From an uncultured Acidimicrobiales bacterium (GTDB taxonomy: Bacteria; Actinomycetota; Acidimicrobiia; Acidimicrobiales; SZUA-35), in contig CALHFG010000133.1 of NCBI GenBank assembly GCA_938029215.1, forward strand, positions 1 through 37,523: 37,523 nt of DNA, written 5' to 3'. The notes beneath the pieces are model-generated. The model was not told the DNA's origin and searched no databases. It saw only the letters and a program-made list of their open reading frames with translations. Positions within the stretch are counted from its first letter, which is position 1. Every line of letters begins with the position of its first letter. Both the position numbers and the translations under genes were made by a program. Positions 1 through 8,473 of this stretch are shown here, piece after piece.

Positions 1-1358
1 CCGACCACCGTGTCATCGCCTCTGTCGACCCGCGCCTGCCGGTTGGCCGCCGCTTCTTCGATCCTGAGCTTAGGAATTCCTGCGTTGATGGCCTTGGTCA
101 TGCCTCCGAGCTCATCGATTTCCGCGAGATGTTCCCGAGCCCGGGCTGCCAGGTCCGAGGTCAACTTCTCGATGTAGTAGCTGCCACCCAGTGGATCGAC
201 GGTTCGGGTGATTCCCGTCTCTTCGGCCAAGATGAGCTGGGTGTTGCGCGCGATTCGTGCGCTGAACTCGGTAGGCAGGCCCAGTGCTTCGTCGAAGCTG
301 TTGGTGTGGAGGCTCTGCGTGCCACCCAGCACCGCCGCCATCGCCTCGACGGTGGTTCGGATCACATTGTTGTAGGGGTCTTGTTCGGTCAGGGAGACAC
401 CACTGGTCTGGCAGTGGGTTCGAAGCATTGAGCTGCGCGGGTTTTGCGGGTTGAACTGGGCCATGAGCTCGGTCCAGAGCAGGCGGGCGGCTCGGAGCTT
501 GGCAACCTCCATGAAGAAGTCCATACCGATGTTGAAGAAGAAGCTCAGCCGGCCAGCGAAGCTGTCAACGTCGAGTCCCTGTGCGAGGGCCGCCTTCACG
601 TACTCAACCCCGTCGGCGAGGGTGTAGGCCAGTTCGAGGTCAACGGTCGCGCCCGCTTCCTGAATGTGGTACCCGCTGATGCTTATGCTGTTGAACTTGG
701 GCATCTGCTCTGCGGTGTACGCAATGATGTCGGCCACGATCCGCATGCTCGGCTCTGGCGGGTAGATGTAGGTGTTGCGAACCATGAATTCTTTGAGAAT
801 GTCGTTCTGAATCGTGCCCGCAAGCAATTCGGGCCCGACGCCTTGTTCTTCACCGGCAACCACATAACACGCCAGGATCGGCAGGACCGCGCCGTTCATG
901 GTCATCGAAACGCTCATCTTGTCTAGCGGGATTCCGTCGAACAGAATCTTCATGTCTTCGACGCTGTCGATAGCAACGCCCGCCTTCCCCACATCGCCTT
1001 CCACACGAGGATGATCGCTGTCGTAGCCCCGATGAGTGGCGAGGTCGAAGGCCACGCTCAGCCCTTTTTGTCCTCCGGCCAGGTTCTTGCGATAGAAGGC
1101 ATTCGATTCTTCGGCCGTGGAGAAACCTGCGTACTGGCGAATCGTCCAGGGGCGGTTGGCGTACATCGTGGCCCGTGGTCCGCGTACATACGGAGCCTGG
1201 CCCGGCATTGAGCCAAGATGGTCAACCGACTCGAGGTGGGCCTCGGTGTAGAGCGGCTCGATGGCGATGCCTTCGGGGGTGGTAACCGTCAGCTCCTCTA
1301 GCTCACGGCCACGCAATTCTTTGGCGGCCACCTGTTCCCATTGCTCATACGAACCCAT
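1..1358 (-). CDS. mutB: Methylmalonyl-CoA mutase large (catalytic) subunit, 3' end beyond window
   Basis: Partial gene; about 452 N-terminal residues are visible and the reading frame is open to base 1. It encodes the B12-dependent mutase that interconverts (R)-methylmalonyl-CoA and succinyl-CoA at the end of propionate catabolism. Landmarks in order are [13 protein letters not shown] near residue 69 onward, [56 protein letters not shown] (catalytic-site His) and [19 protein letters not shown]. The usual TMYAFRPWT substrate-tyrosine segment reads TMYANRPWT, so the Tyr is kept. ATG at 1358 is the only ATG after an upstream in-frame stop, and a TACTCT box lies 6 nt upstream, suggesting a leaderless mRNA. 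SFFWGIGMNF of typical MCMs reads [10 protein letters not shown], and TSGWSLT reads TSGVSLT. The C-terminal B12 domain would lie outside the window. A relative such as an isobutyryl-CoA mutase cannot be fully excluded, but the retained Tyr favours methylmalonyl-CoA. Confidence 0.93.
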   Translation of the reverse strand, partial: MGSYEQWEQVAAKELRGRELEELTVTTPEGIAIEPLYTEAHLESVDHLGSMPGQAPYVRGPRATMYANRPWTIRQYAGFSTAEESNAFYRKNLAGGQKGLSVAFDLATHRGYDSDHPRVEGDVGKAGVAIDSVEDMKILFDGIPLDKMSVSMTMNGAVLPILACYVVAGEEQGVGPELLAGTIQNDILKEFMVRNTYIYPPEPSMRIVADIIAYTAEQMPKFNSISISGYHIQEAGATVDLELAYTLADGVEYVKAALAQGLDVDSFAGRLSFFFNIGMDFFMEVAKLRAARLLWTELMAQFNPQNPRSSMLRTHCQTSGVSLTEQDPYNNVIRTTVEAMAAVLGGTQSLHTNSFDEALGLPTEFSARIARNTQLILAEETGITRTVDPLGGSYYIEKLTSDLAARAREHLAEIDELGGMTKAINAGIPKLRIEEAAANRQARVDRGDDTVV

Positions 1359-1364
1359 CGCTCC

Positions 1365-1370
1365 AGAGTA
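1365..1370 (-). promoter_or_regulatory. Candidate -10 box (TACTCT) of leaderless mutB promoter
   Basis: TACTCT on the minus strand fits TANNNT and is followed by 6 nt and then the ATG at 1358. The GGAG between box and start sits too close to the ATG to be a good ribosome-binding site, so a leaderless transcript is the better reading. No convincing -35 box was seen. Confidence 0.45.
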
Positions 1371-1382
1371 GATGCATCACCC

Positions 1383-1405
1383 GGTGACGGGTCTATTTGC
1401 TGCAC
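1383..1405 (+). repeat. REP-like element, copy 1
   Basis: GGTGACGGGTC, then 7 nt, then TGCAC. The same motif with identical spacing recurs at 1458-1480 and, inverted, at 2360-2382. In this copy CCGGT at 1381 is complementary to ACCGG about 20 nt later, giving a possible hairpin. Confidence 0.6.
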
Positions 1406-1457
1406 TACCGGTCTACCATTTCTCCATCGGCTGAACCCCAGCCCAACGTGCACACTT

Positions 1458-1480
1458 GGTGACGGGTCGCTCTGTTGCAC
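1458..1480 (+). repeat. REP-like element, copy 2
   Basis: GGTGACGGGTC, 7 nt, TGCAC in the same orientation as copy 1 and just upstream of the transposase gene. Its ends GGTG and CACC are complementary and could close a hairpin. Confidence 0.6.
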
Positions 1481-1515
1481 CAGTCTGCAACCACCTCACT
1501 TGCGGAGGTGCTGAA

Positions 1516-2331
1516 TTGACAAGAATTGCTCGTTCGATGCGAGAGGCAGAAGTCCATCACGTGGTGAACCGCGGATGCCGACGCCAGGAGATCTTTGGTG
1601 ACGATCAAGACAGGGCCGGTTTCATAGGCATCCTTGGAGATGCCCTCATCAAGTACCGAGCCCGTTGCGTAGCACTGTGCCTGATGGGGAACCACTTCCA
1701 TCTCATAATCCGTAGCGACACTCGGGCACTGGGCAAGGTGATGCATGATCTTGGCTCTCGGTACACCGTGAGGTTCAACTCGAAGTACGGCTTCGACGGA
1801 TCACTTTTCAAGGGACGCTACTTCTCCTCGCCTATTTCCGATGCAGAGTACCTTCGCAACTGCATCAGGTATGTGAACAAGAACCCGGTCGACATCCGGC
1901 CTCCGGTGGATGTCGACGGCTATCGCTGGTCGACGCAACGTCACTATCTTGGACGGTCTCCAGAAGCGCCCTGGATGGATGTAGCCCACGGGTTGGCGGC
2001 GTTTTCAAATAATCGGATCCAGTACCAAACCTTCTTTGCCAGCGAGTCATCCCGTCCGTCGTTAGGCGCAGTGATTCGCTGGTTTGACGATGCGAACCAG
2101 GCATTGCCTGTTCGTGCTCTCGCCGTGCTCGTTGCGGGGTATGCCGGATGGACCGACGAAGAGTTACGCGAGCAAGCTGGAGTCAGCGCAGTGAGCTCGG
2201 TTCGGTCCCTTCGCCGCCGGGCCAAAGAAAGAGTGAAGGAGGACGAGGACGTGGCCGCCTTGGTGGAGGAATGTCGGGCGGCCCTGCAGATTTCGCCCCC
2301 GATCGTGCTGCCGCGATGGTTCGAAGCGTGA
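1516..2331 (+). CDS. REP-associated tyrosine transposase (RAYT, Y1/HUH family)
   Basis: 271 residues from TTG at 1516, chosen because GGAGGT lies 6 nt upstream. A longer reading from 1456 would start inside REP copy 2. The Y1 transposase fold shows the HUH metal motif as GNHFHLII (His60, His62) and the candidate catalytic tyrosine in RYVNKNPVD (Tyr119). VNRGCRRQEIF and FKGRYFSS are typical RAYT segments. The C-terminal approximately 100 residues (WTDEELREQAGVSAVSSVRSL) resemble the helical DNA-binding tail seen in many RAYTs. This is a single-copy domesticated-type transposase that acts on REP hairpins rather than on terminal inverted repeats. The gene lies between divergent mutB and the GT4 operon, flanked by the REP-like copies, two direct and one inverted. 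Confidence 0.9.
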   Translation: MTRIARSMREAEVHHVVNRGCRRQEIFGDDQDRAGFIGILGDALIKYRARCVALCLMGNHFHLIIRSDTRALGKVMHDLGSRYTVRFNSKYGFDGSLFKGRYFSSPISDAEYLRNCIRYVNKNPVDIRPPVDVDGYRWSTQRHYLGRSPEAPWMDVAHGLAAFSNNRIQYQTFFASESSRPSLGAVIRWFDDANQALPVRALAVLVAGYAGWTDEELREQAGVSAVSSVRSLRRRAKERVKEDEDVAALVEECRAALQISPPIVLPRWFEA

Positions 2332-2359
2332 CGGGATCAGGGGTGGCTGGTTGGACGCA

Positions 2360-2382
2360 GTGCAACGTATGGACCCGTCACC
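2360..2382 (-). repeat. REP-like element, copy 3 (inverted)
   Basis: On the minus strand it reads GGTGACGGGTC, 7 nt, TGCAC, the same 23-bp pattern as copies 1 and 2 but in opposite orientation. It begins 29 bp after the transposase stop codon, so the transposase is bracketed by oppositely oriented REPs. Confidence 0.6.
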
Positions 2383-2409
2383 TGGTGTGTCGCGCTAGGT
2401 TCGTCGGCG

Positions 2410-3654
2410 ATGGTTGAAGCGAGATCTGATGTCACGAGTCCGGGGACGATTGCGTTCATCCCGCCCCGGTACGGGCCCGAGGTGGTAGGGGGAGCCGAAG
2501 CAGTGGTCTCTGAGACCGCTCACGGCCTCGCCGCCCGCGGCTGGAACGTGGAGGTTCTGACCACCTGTGCCAGTGACCACTACACCTGGGCCAACCATTA
2601 CCCAGCAGGTCTGTCTAGCGACGGTCTCGTATCGGTCCATCGGTTCCCCACAGTGGTGAACAAACCGGCTCGCGACCGCGACCGTATCGGTGGGATGATC
2701 CTCGCCGGCCAGGACGTCCCGATCCAGGACCAACAACTGTGGATGAATGACGGGCTGCGTGTCCCGGATCTATGGCACTACCTGCTGGACAACAGCCATC
2801 GGTACCGGGCCATCGTCGTAGCTCCGTACATGTTCTGGACCAGTTTCTGCTGTGGACAGGTCGATGCGGCCAAGACGGTGGTGATGCCCTGTCTCCACGA
2901 CGAACCCACCGCATATCTCGACCTTTTTCAGCCCCTCATCAACGGCGCGGCCGGAACGTGGTTTCTCGCCGGCCCTGAACGCGATCTGGCCCGACGAATC
3001 TTCCATGTCCCGACCAACAACGCACTCGTTGGGGCCGGGGTGGACGTCCCCAAAAGCTATGAACCGAGCCGGTTTATCGAAGAGTTCGGCATCGAGGGTC
3101 CGTTTGCGTTCTTTGCGGGTCGGCGCGAATGGGGCAAAGGCTGGACCGATCTGATGAATGCGTTCGGCTTCGCGGTTTCCCAGGGTGTGGATCTGCGCCT
3201 CGTCACCGCCGGGGTAGGAGACCCCACGATTCCTTCCCACCTCGCTGACCGGGTGATCGACGTCGGCTTCATCACCGAAGAGCAGCGAAACAACGCAATG
3301 GCTGCCGCTTCGGTCTACATCCAGCCCAGTGAAATGGAGAGCTTCTCACGCACCGTGATGGAGGCATGGCTCGCAGGAACGCCAGTGATCGCGAACGCTG
3401 CGTCGGACGTGGTCTCTTGGCATGTGGAACGTTCTCAGGCGGGCGTCACCTACCGAACCAACACCGAGCTGGTGGAGAGCCTTCGATTCGTTGCCTCTCA
3501 GCCCGATGTAGCGGCGGAGCTGGCCATCCCCGGACGCCAGTACGTACTCGACAACTACGCCCCTGAGCGCGTGCTCGACGCAATGGAACAGAGCCTGCTG
3601 GAGTGGACAGTTCCGGTCCCGGCCGAAGCTACAGCGGGGGGTAGAGCTCAATGA
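2410..3654 (+). CDS. GT4-family glycosyltransferase
   Basis: 414 residues with a GT-B fold. The N-terminal Rossmann-like half opens with RYGPEVVGGAEAVV, the glycine-rich acceptor-side loop common in GT4 enzymes. The C-terminal half has FFAGRREWGKGWTDL and ends in EMESFSRTVMEAWLAGTPVIA, the nucleotide-sugar binding helix with the conserved Glu. No signal peptide or membrane segment is seen, so a cytoplasmic or peripheral enzyme is expected. Its last 4 nt overlap the next glycosyltransferase gene (ATGA), so the two are translationally coupled. The start ATG has no clear Shine-Dalgarno; TAGGTT lies 8 nt upstream. Sugar and acceptor cannot be told from sequence, but a cell-surface glycan or glycolipid is the likely product. 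Confidence 0.88.
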   Translation: MVEARSDVTSPGTIAFIPPRYGPEVVGGAEAVVSETAHGLAARGWNVEVLTTCASDHYTWANHYPAGLSSDGLVSVHRFPTVVNKPARDRDRIGGMILAGQDVPIQDQQLWMNDGLRVPDLWHYLLDNSHRYRAIVVAPYMFWTSFCCGQVDAAKTVVMPCLHDEPTAYLDLFQPLINGAAGTWFLAGPERDLARRIFHVPTNNALVGAGVDVPKSYEPSRFIEEFGIEGPFAFFAGRREWGKGWTDLMNAFGFAVSQGVDLRLVTAGVGDPTIPSHLADRVIDVGFITEEQRNNAMAAASVYIQPSEMESFSRTVMEAWLAGTPVIANAASDVVSWHVERSQAGVTYRTNTELVESLRFVASQPDVAAELAIPGRQYVLDNYAPERVLDAMEQSLLEWTVPVPAEATAGGRAQ

Positions 3655-4988
3655 CGACGCTAATGATCACGCCCTACGCGCCCTATCGAGACGGAATCGC
3701 TGCGTACGCAATTCAGGAGGTTCGCCGGCGTCGCGCTTCCGGCGAGGATCTTGAGGTCCTCTCACCGCTGCCGTCGGCGGCTCACCTGCATCTCCGGCTC
3801 GGTGGTGTCGCGGGAATGATCAAACTCACCTCGATTGCTCGCAAGTACGACCGGCTCGTTATTCAGTTCTTTCCGGAGATGATCTTCGGTCGGACCAAGA
3901 CAGGGGCGGAGCGCCTCGCGATCTGGACATCCCTCCTCGGAATCGTGAAGATGGTGCCGACCGAGCTCAGAATTCACGAGGTTCAATACCAGCCGATGCG
4001 CGATCACCAAAGCGAGCAGACTGCTGCTCGCCGGGTGTTGGAGGCTGCAGCCGAGGTCACGGTCCACACCGAACAGGAGAGGGCCGAACTATCGGAGGCC
4101 TCGGGCTTTTCAAAGGACCGAATTGAGTTGTTGGATCATGGCAGCAGCTTTGCCGCACATGTGACGCTCTCCAAGGAAGAGGCACGTAACCGTCTGGGTC
4201 TTCCCTCCGATGAGATCGTGTTGCTTTGCATCGGGTTCTTGCAAGCGCATAAGGGTTTCGACCGGGCGATGCAGGCCTTCCTGCGTCTAGATGCTCCGAA
4301 CGCGTCGCTTCATGTGGTCGGTGATGTTCGGGTGTATCACCCCGACCTTGAGGCTCACGCCCGAACGTTGGCGTCCCTGGCTGATACGTCGGAGAGGGTG
4401 CATCTGCATCGCCGTTTCGTGGGTGATGCCGAGTTCGACACGTGGCTCCAGGCCGCCGACACCGTCGTGCTGCCTTACCGGGAGATTTGGAGTAGCGGTG
4501 TGGTCGAGCGAGCCAAGCTTTTTGACACGCCGATTATTGCGGCGGCGGTGGGCGGTCTCGGTGATCAAGGCGAGGGGATCACACTCGTTGCAGACGATGG
4601 TGAACTGCTGGTGGCAATTGCCGAGGCCTGCGGAGTTGGGGATCGAGTGGAGATTGCATCATCGTGGGACGGAACCCTTTCGAGCCAGCAAGCGATCCAG
4701 GCCGAAATTCGTCGCCGAGCCCGGACTGACGATCGGCCCATCGAAGCTGAACCGTCGGGCACCCAAGACAAGCTGTCCGAGCTCGAAGTGCTCGACATGC
4801 CTCACCCCATCAGTCTGAAGCCTTGGATCAATCAGACGAAGAGCCTCATCGGGCGAGCCACGAACTGGCAGATCCATCCGCTCGTCGTGAACGCCAACGA
4901 GACGACCACTGCACTCCGGGATGCGATCACGCTGCTCGAGCAGCGGGTCGCCGAGTTGGAAGCGAAGCTAGACGAAGACGAGCCCTAG
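3651..4988 (+). CDS. GT4-like glycosyltransferase with C-terminal coiled coil
   Basis: 445 residues. The family assignment rests on LLCIGFLQAHKGFDRAMQAF (beta strand plus Lys of the nucleotide-sugar site), HVVGDVRVYHPD and DTVVLPYREIWSSGVVERA, a GT4-type C-terminal domain in which the canonical E(F/S)GLPxxE is degenerate. The final 40 or so residues (ITLLEQRVAELEAKLDEDEP) form a short heptad coiled coil that may mediate oligomerisation. The start overlaps the upstream GT4 stop by 4 nt, so the two enzymes probably act in one pathway. The stop TAG at 4986-4988 interlocks with the stop of the convergent hydrolase gene (CTAG). Substrate is unknown. Confidence 0.8.
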   Translation: MTTLMITPYAPYRDGIAAYAIQEVRRRRASGEDLEVLSPLPSAAHLHLRLGGVAGMIKLTSIARKYDRLVIQFFPEMIFGRTKTGAERLAIWTSLLGIVKMVPTELRIHEVQYQPMRDHQSEQTAARRVLEAAAEVTVHTEQERAELSEASGFSKDRIELLDHGSSFAAHVTLSKEEARNRLGLPSDEIVLLCIGFLQAHKGFDRAMQAFLRLDAPNASLHVVGDVRVYHPDLEAHARTLASLADTSERVHLHRRFVGDAEFDTWLQAADTVVLPYREIWSSGVVERAKLFDTPIIAAAVGGLGDQGEGITLVADDGELLVAIAEACGVGDRVEIASSWDGTLSSQQAIQAEIRRRARTDDRPIEAEPSGTQDKLSELEVLDMPHPISLKPWINQTKSLIGRATNWQIHPLVVNANETTTALRDAITLLEQRVAELEAKLDEDEP

Positions 4989-5716
4989 TTCGCCAGCGCA
5001 CTCGCGAAGAGGTTGATCGTCTTAGCCCATGAGCCCTCGGCCGCGGCCTCGTGGTAGTTCGGTGAGCTGGGCCAGGTGTATCCGTGGCCCGCCCCTTCGA
5101 AGAAGTCGACTTCCACAAGGTCAAGGTCGGCGACTGCGTCGAAGAAGGGCTGATGCATCTCAACCGATTGCACGTCATCCTCTAGTCCGACCCCGAAGTA
5201 CAGCGGCCTCGTGAGATCACCCACCTGTAGGTGCGGGGAGTCATCCTTGTCGTCGACCATGAACGATGGGTGCCAGCACGACCCCGCGAGGAACCGCTCG
5301 GGTTGGTCGATCACTGCTCGGAAAACCGCTCGGGTCCCGAGGCAGAAACCGATCGTCAAACACTGCTCCCGCTCCTCGACGCCAGCCGCAACGAGGGCGG
5401 CTCGACCGTCTTCCTGGATCTGCTCGTCGGTCATCAATCCAATGAGCTTCCAGATTTCCTTGACCACGTTCGGATTGGTGGCGAGTGCCTCATCTCCGGG
5501 CAGGCAGTAGCCCGAGCGATGGTGGAGATCTGGGATGACGACCCGGTAACCTTCTGCCGCCAGCCGCGTCGCATGATCACGTACCGCCTGTCGAATGCCG
5601 GGCGCATCGATGAACCACAGCACAGTGGGATAGGTGCCTGTCGTCGGCTCGGCAACGATCACCGCCATCTTGCCGGTAGGAGTTTCGACATCGATCACAC
5701 GCTGTTGAGTTTCCAT
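4985..5716 (-). CDS. Dienelactone hydrolase family alpha/beta-hydrolase
   Basis: 243 residues from ATG 5716. The family triad is visible: nucleophile Cys125 in GFCLGTRA, an acid near Asp180-181 in GLEDD, and His211 in GAGHGYTW. Length matches the family (about 230-250). Bacterial members hydrolyse dienelactone or other small lactones and esters, and many chromosomal copies have no known substrate; no aromatic-degradation genes are nearby to support a true dienelactone hydrolase role. Upstream there is no Shine-Dalgarno, but TAGCGT lies 8 nt before the ATG. It is convergent with the GT4 gene, and the two TAG stops share CTAG. The reading frame continues upstream to 5887, but that part is not family-like. 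Confidence 0.85.
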   Translation of the reverse strand: METQQRVIDVETPTGKMAVIVAEPTTGTYPTVLWFIDAPGIRQAVRDHATRLAAEGYRVVIPDLHHRSGYCLPGDEALATNPNVVKEIWKLIGLMTDEQIQEDGRAALVAAGVEEREQCLTIGFCLGTRAVFRAVIDQPERFLAGSCWHPSFMVDDKDDSPHLQVGDLTRPLYFGVGLEDDVQSVEMHQPFFDAVADLDLVEVDFFEGAGHGYTWPSSPNYHEAAAEGSWAKTINLFASALAN

Positions 5717-5780
5717 CGACACCGACGCTAGTGAGCGCTTGGGGCTCGGAGCAAGATGGCTCGAGTTCTGGGTGACCTGT

Positions 5781-7151
5781 CTATTCGGCAGCCTCGCCCA
5801 ACACCTCGGCCAACGCGGGATGAACAAAGAGCGATTCCACGAGGTCGGTAACGGTAAGTCCGGCCGTAACGGCGAGTGCGAGAACACTAATGAGTTCGGC
5901 TGCGTGACGTCCTACGATCGATCCACCGAGGACGACCCCGGTGAGTGGATCGGTCACGATCTTCACAAAGCCCCGCGGGTCGTTGTTGATGAGCGCCTTG
6001 GCCGAAACGCTGAAGGGGACCTTGGTGACCCGAATCTTGCGGCCCTCAGCAAAAGCGTCAGCCTCGGCCAGGCCGACGTCGGCAATCTCAGGTTCGGTGA
6101 AGATCGCCGATGCGGCCTTGTCGTAGTCGATGTGCCGATGCGGTCCGGCATGTAGGCCCATCGCGTGTTCGGCAATCTTTCGGCCCTGGGTTGACGCGAC
6201 CGAACTCAAAGGCAGCCGCCCGGAAAGGTCACCGCAGGCGTAGATGCCTGGGACGTTCGAGAGGCAGTTGTGGTCGACCTGCACGTAGCCCCACTTGCTC
6301 TCCACGCCGGCGGCTTCGAGGTTGAGCGAGTCGCTGTTGGGGATGGAACCGATGGCCAACAGCACGTGAGACCCGACGGCGATACGGCCATCATCGCAGT
6401 GAACTGAGACGCGGTCACCGTCGACCGAAATGGTCTCGGCACGAGCGCCCTTCAAGAGGTTGACGCCACGATCCACGAACGTCTGCTCGAGCGCAGCTGC
6501 CACTTCGGGATCCTTTTGTGGAAGAACGTGTTGCCGGCTGACTACCAGCGTGACCTCGGAACCGAAGGACGAGAACATGTGGACGAACTCCACACCCGTC
6601 ACACCGGACCCAACCACGATGAGGTGCTTAGGTAGCTCAGGCGGCGGGTACGCATGGCGGGTAGTGAGCACTCGCTCGCCATCGATTGGGGCCCAATCTG
6701 GAATACGGGGGCGGCTGCCGGTGGATAGAACGATGACGTCGGCATCGAATTCTTCGAACGTTCCGTCGGGTTTGGTCGCCCGAACCCGGTTGGGTCCGAC
6801 CAGCTCTCCGGTTCCCTCGACAATCGTGACGCCCTGAGACGCCAGCTGACTGGAGACCGACTTCTCCAATCGGGTCTCGATGTCACTGATTCGTCCCTTC
6901 AGCGCCTCGAAATCGAGTTTCGCTTCGACGGCCGCAAGACCCATTTCGTGGGCGTCGTGCATGTTCGACATCATTCCGCCGGTGGCGATCATTGCCTTGG
7001 AAGGAATGCAATCGAGGAGATGTGCAGCCCCGCCAACGATGTCACGCTCGATCAGAACCACCTGGGCCCCAAGGCGAGCGGCATGGGTGGCACACGTGGT
7101 TCCACCTGGGCCACCACCGATAATTACGAAGCGCTTTGACGAACCGGCCAT
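5781..7151 (-). CDS. lpdA: LpdA-like NAD(P)H flavoprotein lacking the redox disulfide (quinone reductase / SthA-like)
   Basis: 456 residues. It has an N-terminal FAD-binding Rossmann motif (VIIGGGPGGTTC), an NAD(P) motif (HLIVVGSGVTGVEF), a second FAD contact (IYACGDLSG) and a C-terminal dimerisation domain. In dihydrolipoamide dehydrogenases the active-site segment has two cysteines four residues apart. Here it is GGAAHLLDCIPSK with only Cys48, as in mycobacterial LpdA (Rv3303c), which reduces quinones rather than lipoamide. The C-terminal His-Glu dyad of true Lpd is also absent (segment VHPALAE). Start chosen at the second of two adjacent ATGs because TATCCT lies exactly 6 nt upstream; the first ATG (7154) is the alternative. 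It is divergent from a GT4 gene. A role in quinone or NAD(P)H redox balance is inferred from family. Confidence 0.85.
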   Translation of the reverse strand: MAGSSKRFVIIGGGPGGTTCATHAARLGAQVVLIERDIVGGAAHLLDCIPSKAMIATGGMMSNMHDAHEMGLAAVEAKLDFEALKGRISDIETRLEKSVSSQLASQGVTIVEGTGELVGPNRVRATKPDGTFEEFDADVIVLSTGSRPRIPDWAPIDGERVLTTRHAYPPPELPKHLIVVGSGVTGVEFVHMFSSFGSEVTLVVSRQHVLPQKDPEVAAALEQTFVDRGVNLLKGARAETISVDGDRVSVHCDDGRIAVGSHVLLAIGSIPNSDSLNLEAAGVESKWGYVQVDHNCLSNVPGIYACGDLSGRLPLSSVASTQGRKIAEHAMGLHAGPHRHIDYDKAASAIFTEPEIADVGLAEADAFAEGRKIRVTKVPFSVSAKALINNDPRGFVKIVTDPLTGVVLGGSIVGRHAAELISVLALAVTAGLTVTDLVESLFVHPALAEVLGEAAE

Positions 7152-7157
7152 CATAAG

Positions 7158-7163
7158 AGGATA
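7158..7163 (-). promoter_or_regulatory. Candidate -10 box (TATCCT) of leaderless lpdA promoter
   Basis: TATCCT on the minus strand, followed by CTTATG and then ATG at 7151. The spacing of 6 nt repeats what is seen at several other operon heads in this window. Confidence 0.45.
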
Positions 7164-7300
7164 GGTCGGCTCAGATCGCTCGGATGTGACCTCCTGTGAT
7201 GTCTCAAGGCGTTCGGTTCTTCGGTCGGTGGCGGGTCCCAACGCGGAATGAGCAGGGGGTTGGACCCTCGGTGGGGAATGGGCGGCTAGCGTTGTCGCCA

Positions 7301-8473
7301 ATGGCGCCGGGCACCACGATCATCGGTACCGAGGTAACCAATACCTTGGCCGCAGAGCAGTTCAATGGAGTGCAGCGCGTCGCGCTCGAGTTGCTGCGGC
7401 GGTCTCCGCAGATTGAAACGCTCAGGTCGTTGGCCGACAGTCCAGGTCAATTCCGGCGGCTCACCCCGGGGGAGAGGCTCGCCGTTCAGCGGGGTCTTGT
7501 GCCAGGACGAGCGTTCGCAACGCGTTTGGCGAAACGACTACCCGGTGAAGCTCGACGTCGTTTCTCCGACACGTTTAACCTGGCCACCGACGTCGCCGAG
7601 GTTGATCTCTTCCTCGACCTCGAGGCGGCCTGGTTGAATCCGTGGAGCCGCCGAGATCTGCTGCCACATCTGCAGCGATTTGCTGTCGCCACGGCTGCGG
7701 TGATCCACGACGTTGCTCCAATTACCGAACCGCAATGGTTCGAGCCCGCTTCGTCGTTCCGGTTCGAACGATACTTAAAGGCTCATCTCGATCACGAGTC
7801 GCACTTTTTCTGCATCTCCAACCACACCCGAAGCCAGCTAGAGGTGGTGGCTGACCGACTGGGCCATCCTGGTTTGTCCAGTTCGGTGCTTCCGATGGGA
7901 GCGCTCAAGGCCGACACCATTCCATCGCCCGAACCTGACGGTTCGGCACCGATGTTGCTGATGGTCGGCACACTGGAGCCCAGAAAGAACCACAATTTCG
8001 CAATTGATCTGTTCGATCGACTCGACGCCGAAGGTGTCGCCGTGGAACTTCAACTGGTGGGAAGCCGCGGCTGGAAGAGTTCTGATCTCGTGTCCCGAAT
8101 TACCAACCACCGGCACTACGGGGAACGCTTGCGTTGGCGATCCGGTTTGAGTGACAACGCACTAGCCGAGCTGTACACCGATGCGGCGGCCGTTCTTGTG
8201 CCCTCGCATGATGAAGGCTTTGGCCTGCCGGTTGTTGAGGCCCTTGCGCACGGAACGCCCGTCATCGCCTCCGACCATCCCGCCCTTCGCGAAGCGGGCG
8301 GTACGTTTGCCCGCTACGCCGACTCGCCCGATCGTTGGCACAGCATGATCACACACTTGCTCGATCCAGCTGAACAAGCTGCCGTTCGAAACCGACTGAC
8401 CCGGTATGAGCCGCCATCGTGGGATCACAGCGCCGAGGTCTTGAATACCAAACTGGCGGAACTCGCCCGCTAG
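7301..8473 (+). CDS. GT4-family glycosyltransferase
   Basis: 390 residues from ATG 7301. Strong GT4 C-terminal signatures are LLMVGTLEPRKNHNFAIDLF and HDEGFGLPVVEALAHGTPVIA with the EX7E-type glutamates. The N-terminal half (GTEVTNTLAAEQFNGVQRVA) resembles polysaccharide mannosyl/rhamnosyltransferases. The start is uncertain: the frame is open from GTG 7196, but the first 35 residues look noncoding in character, and TAGCGT lies 8 nt before ATG 7301. It ends in a CTAG stop overlap with the convergent ABC ATPase gene. Substrate is unknown; its neighbourhood with two other GT4 genes suggests surface glycan assembly. Confidence 0.85.
   Translation: MAPGTTIIGTEVTNTLAAEQFNGVQRVALELLRRSPQIETLRSLADSPGQFRRLTPGERLAVQRGLVPGRAFATRLAKRLPGEARRRFSDTFNLATDVAEVDLFLDLEAAWLNPWSRRDLLPHLQRFAVATAAVIHDVAPITEPQWFEPASSFRFERYLKAHLDHESHFFCISNHTRSQLEVVADRLGHPGLSSSVLPMGALKADTIPSPEPDGSAPMLLMVGTLEPRKNHNFAIDLFDRLDAEGVAVELQLVGSRGWKSSDLVSRITNHRHYGERLRWRSGLSDNALAELYTDAAAVLVPSHDEGFGLPVVEALAHGTPVIASDHPALREAGGTFARYADSPDRWHSMITHLLDPAEQAAVRNRLTRYEPPSWDHSAEVLNTKLAELAR

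Noticed and set aside
444..926. 160-codon plus-strand open frame at the left end
   Set aside because: It is the complement of the conserved mutB barrel; the mutB frame explains the region fully.
2183..2417. Small open frames at the 3' end of the transposase gene
   Set aside because: Overlapping shadows of the RAYT C-terminus with biased Arg/Pro composition and no RBS.
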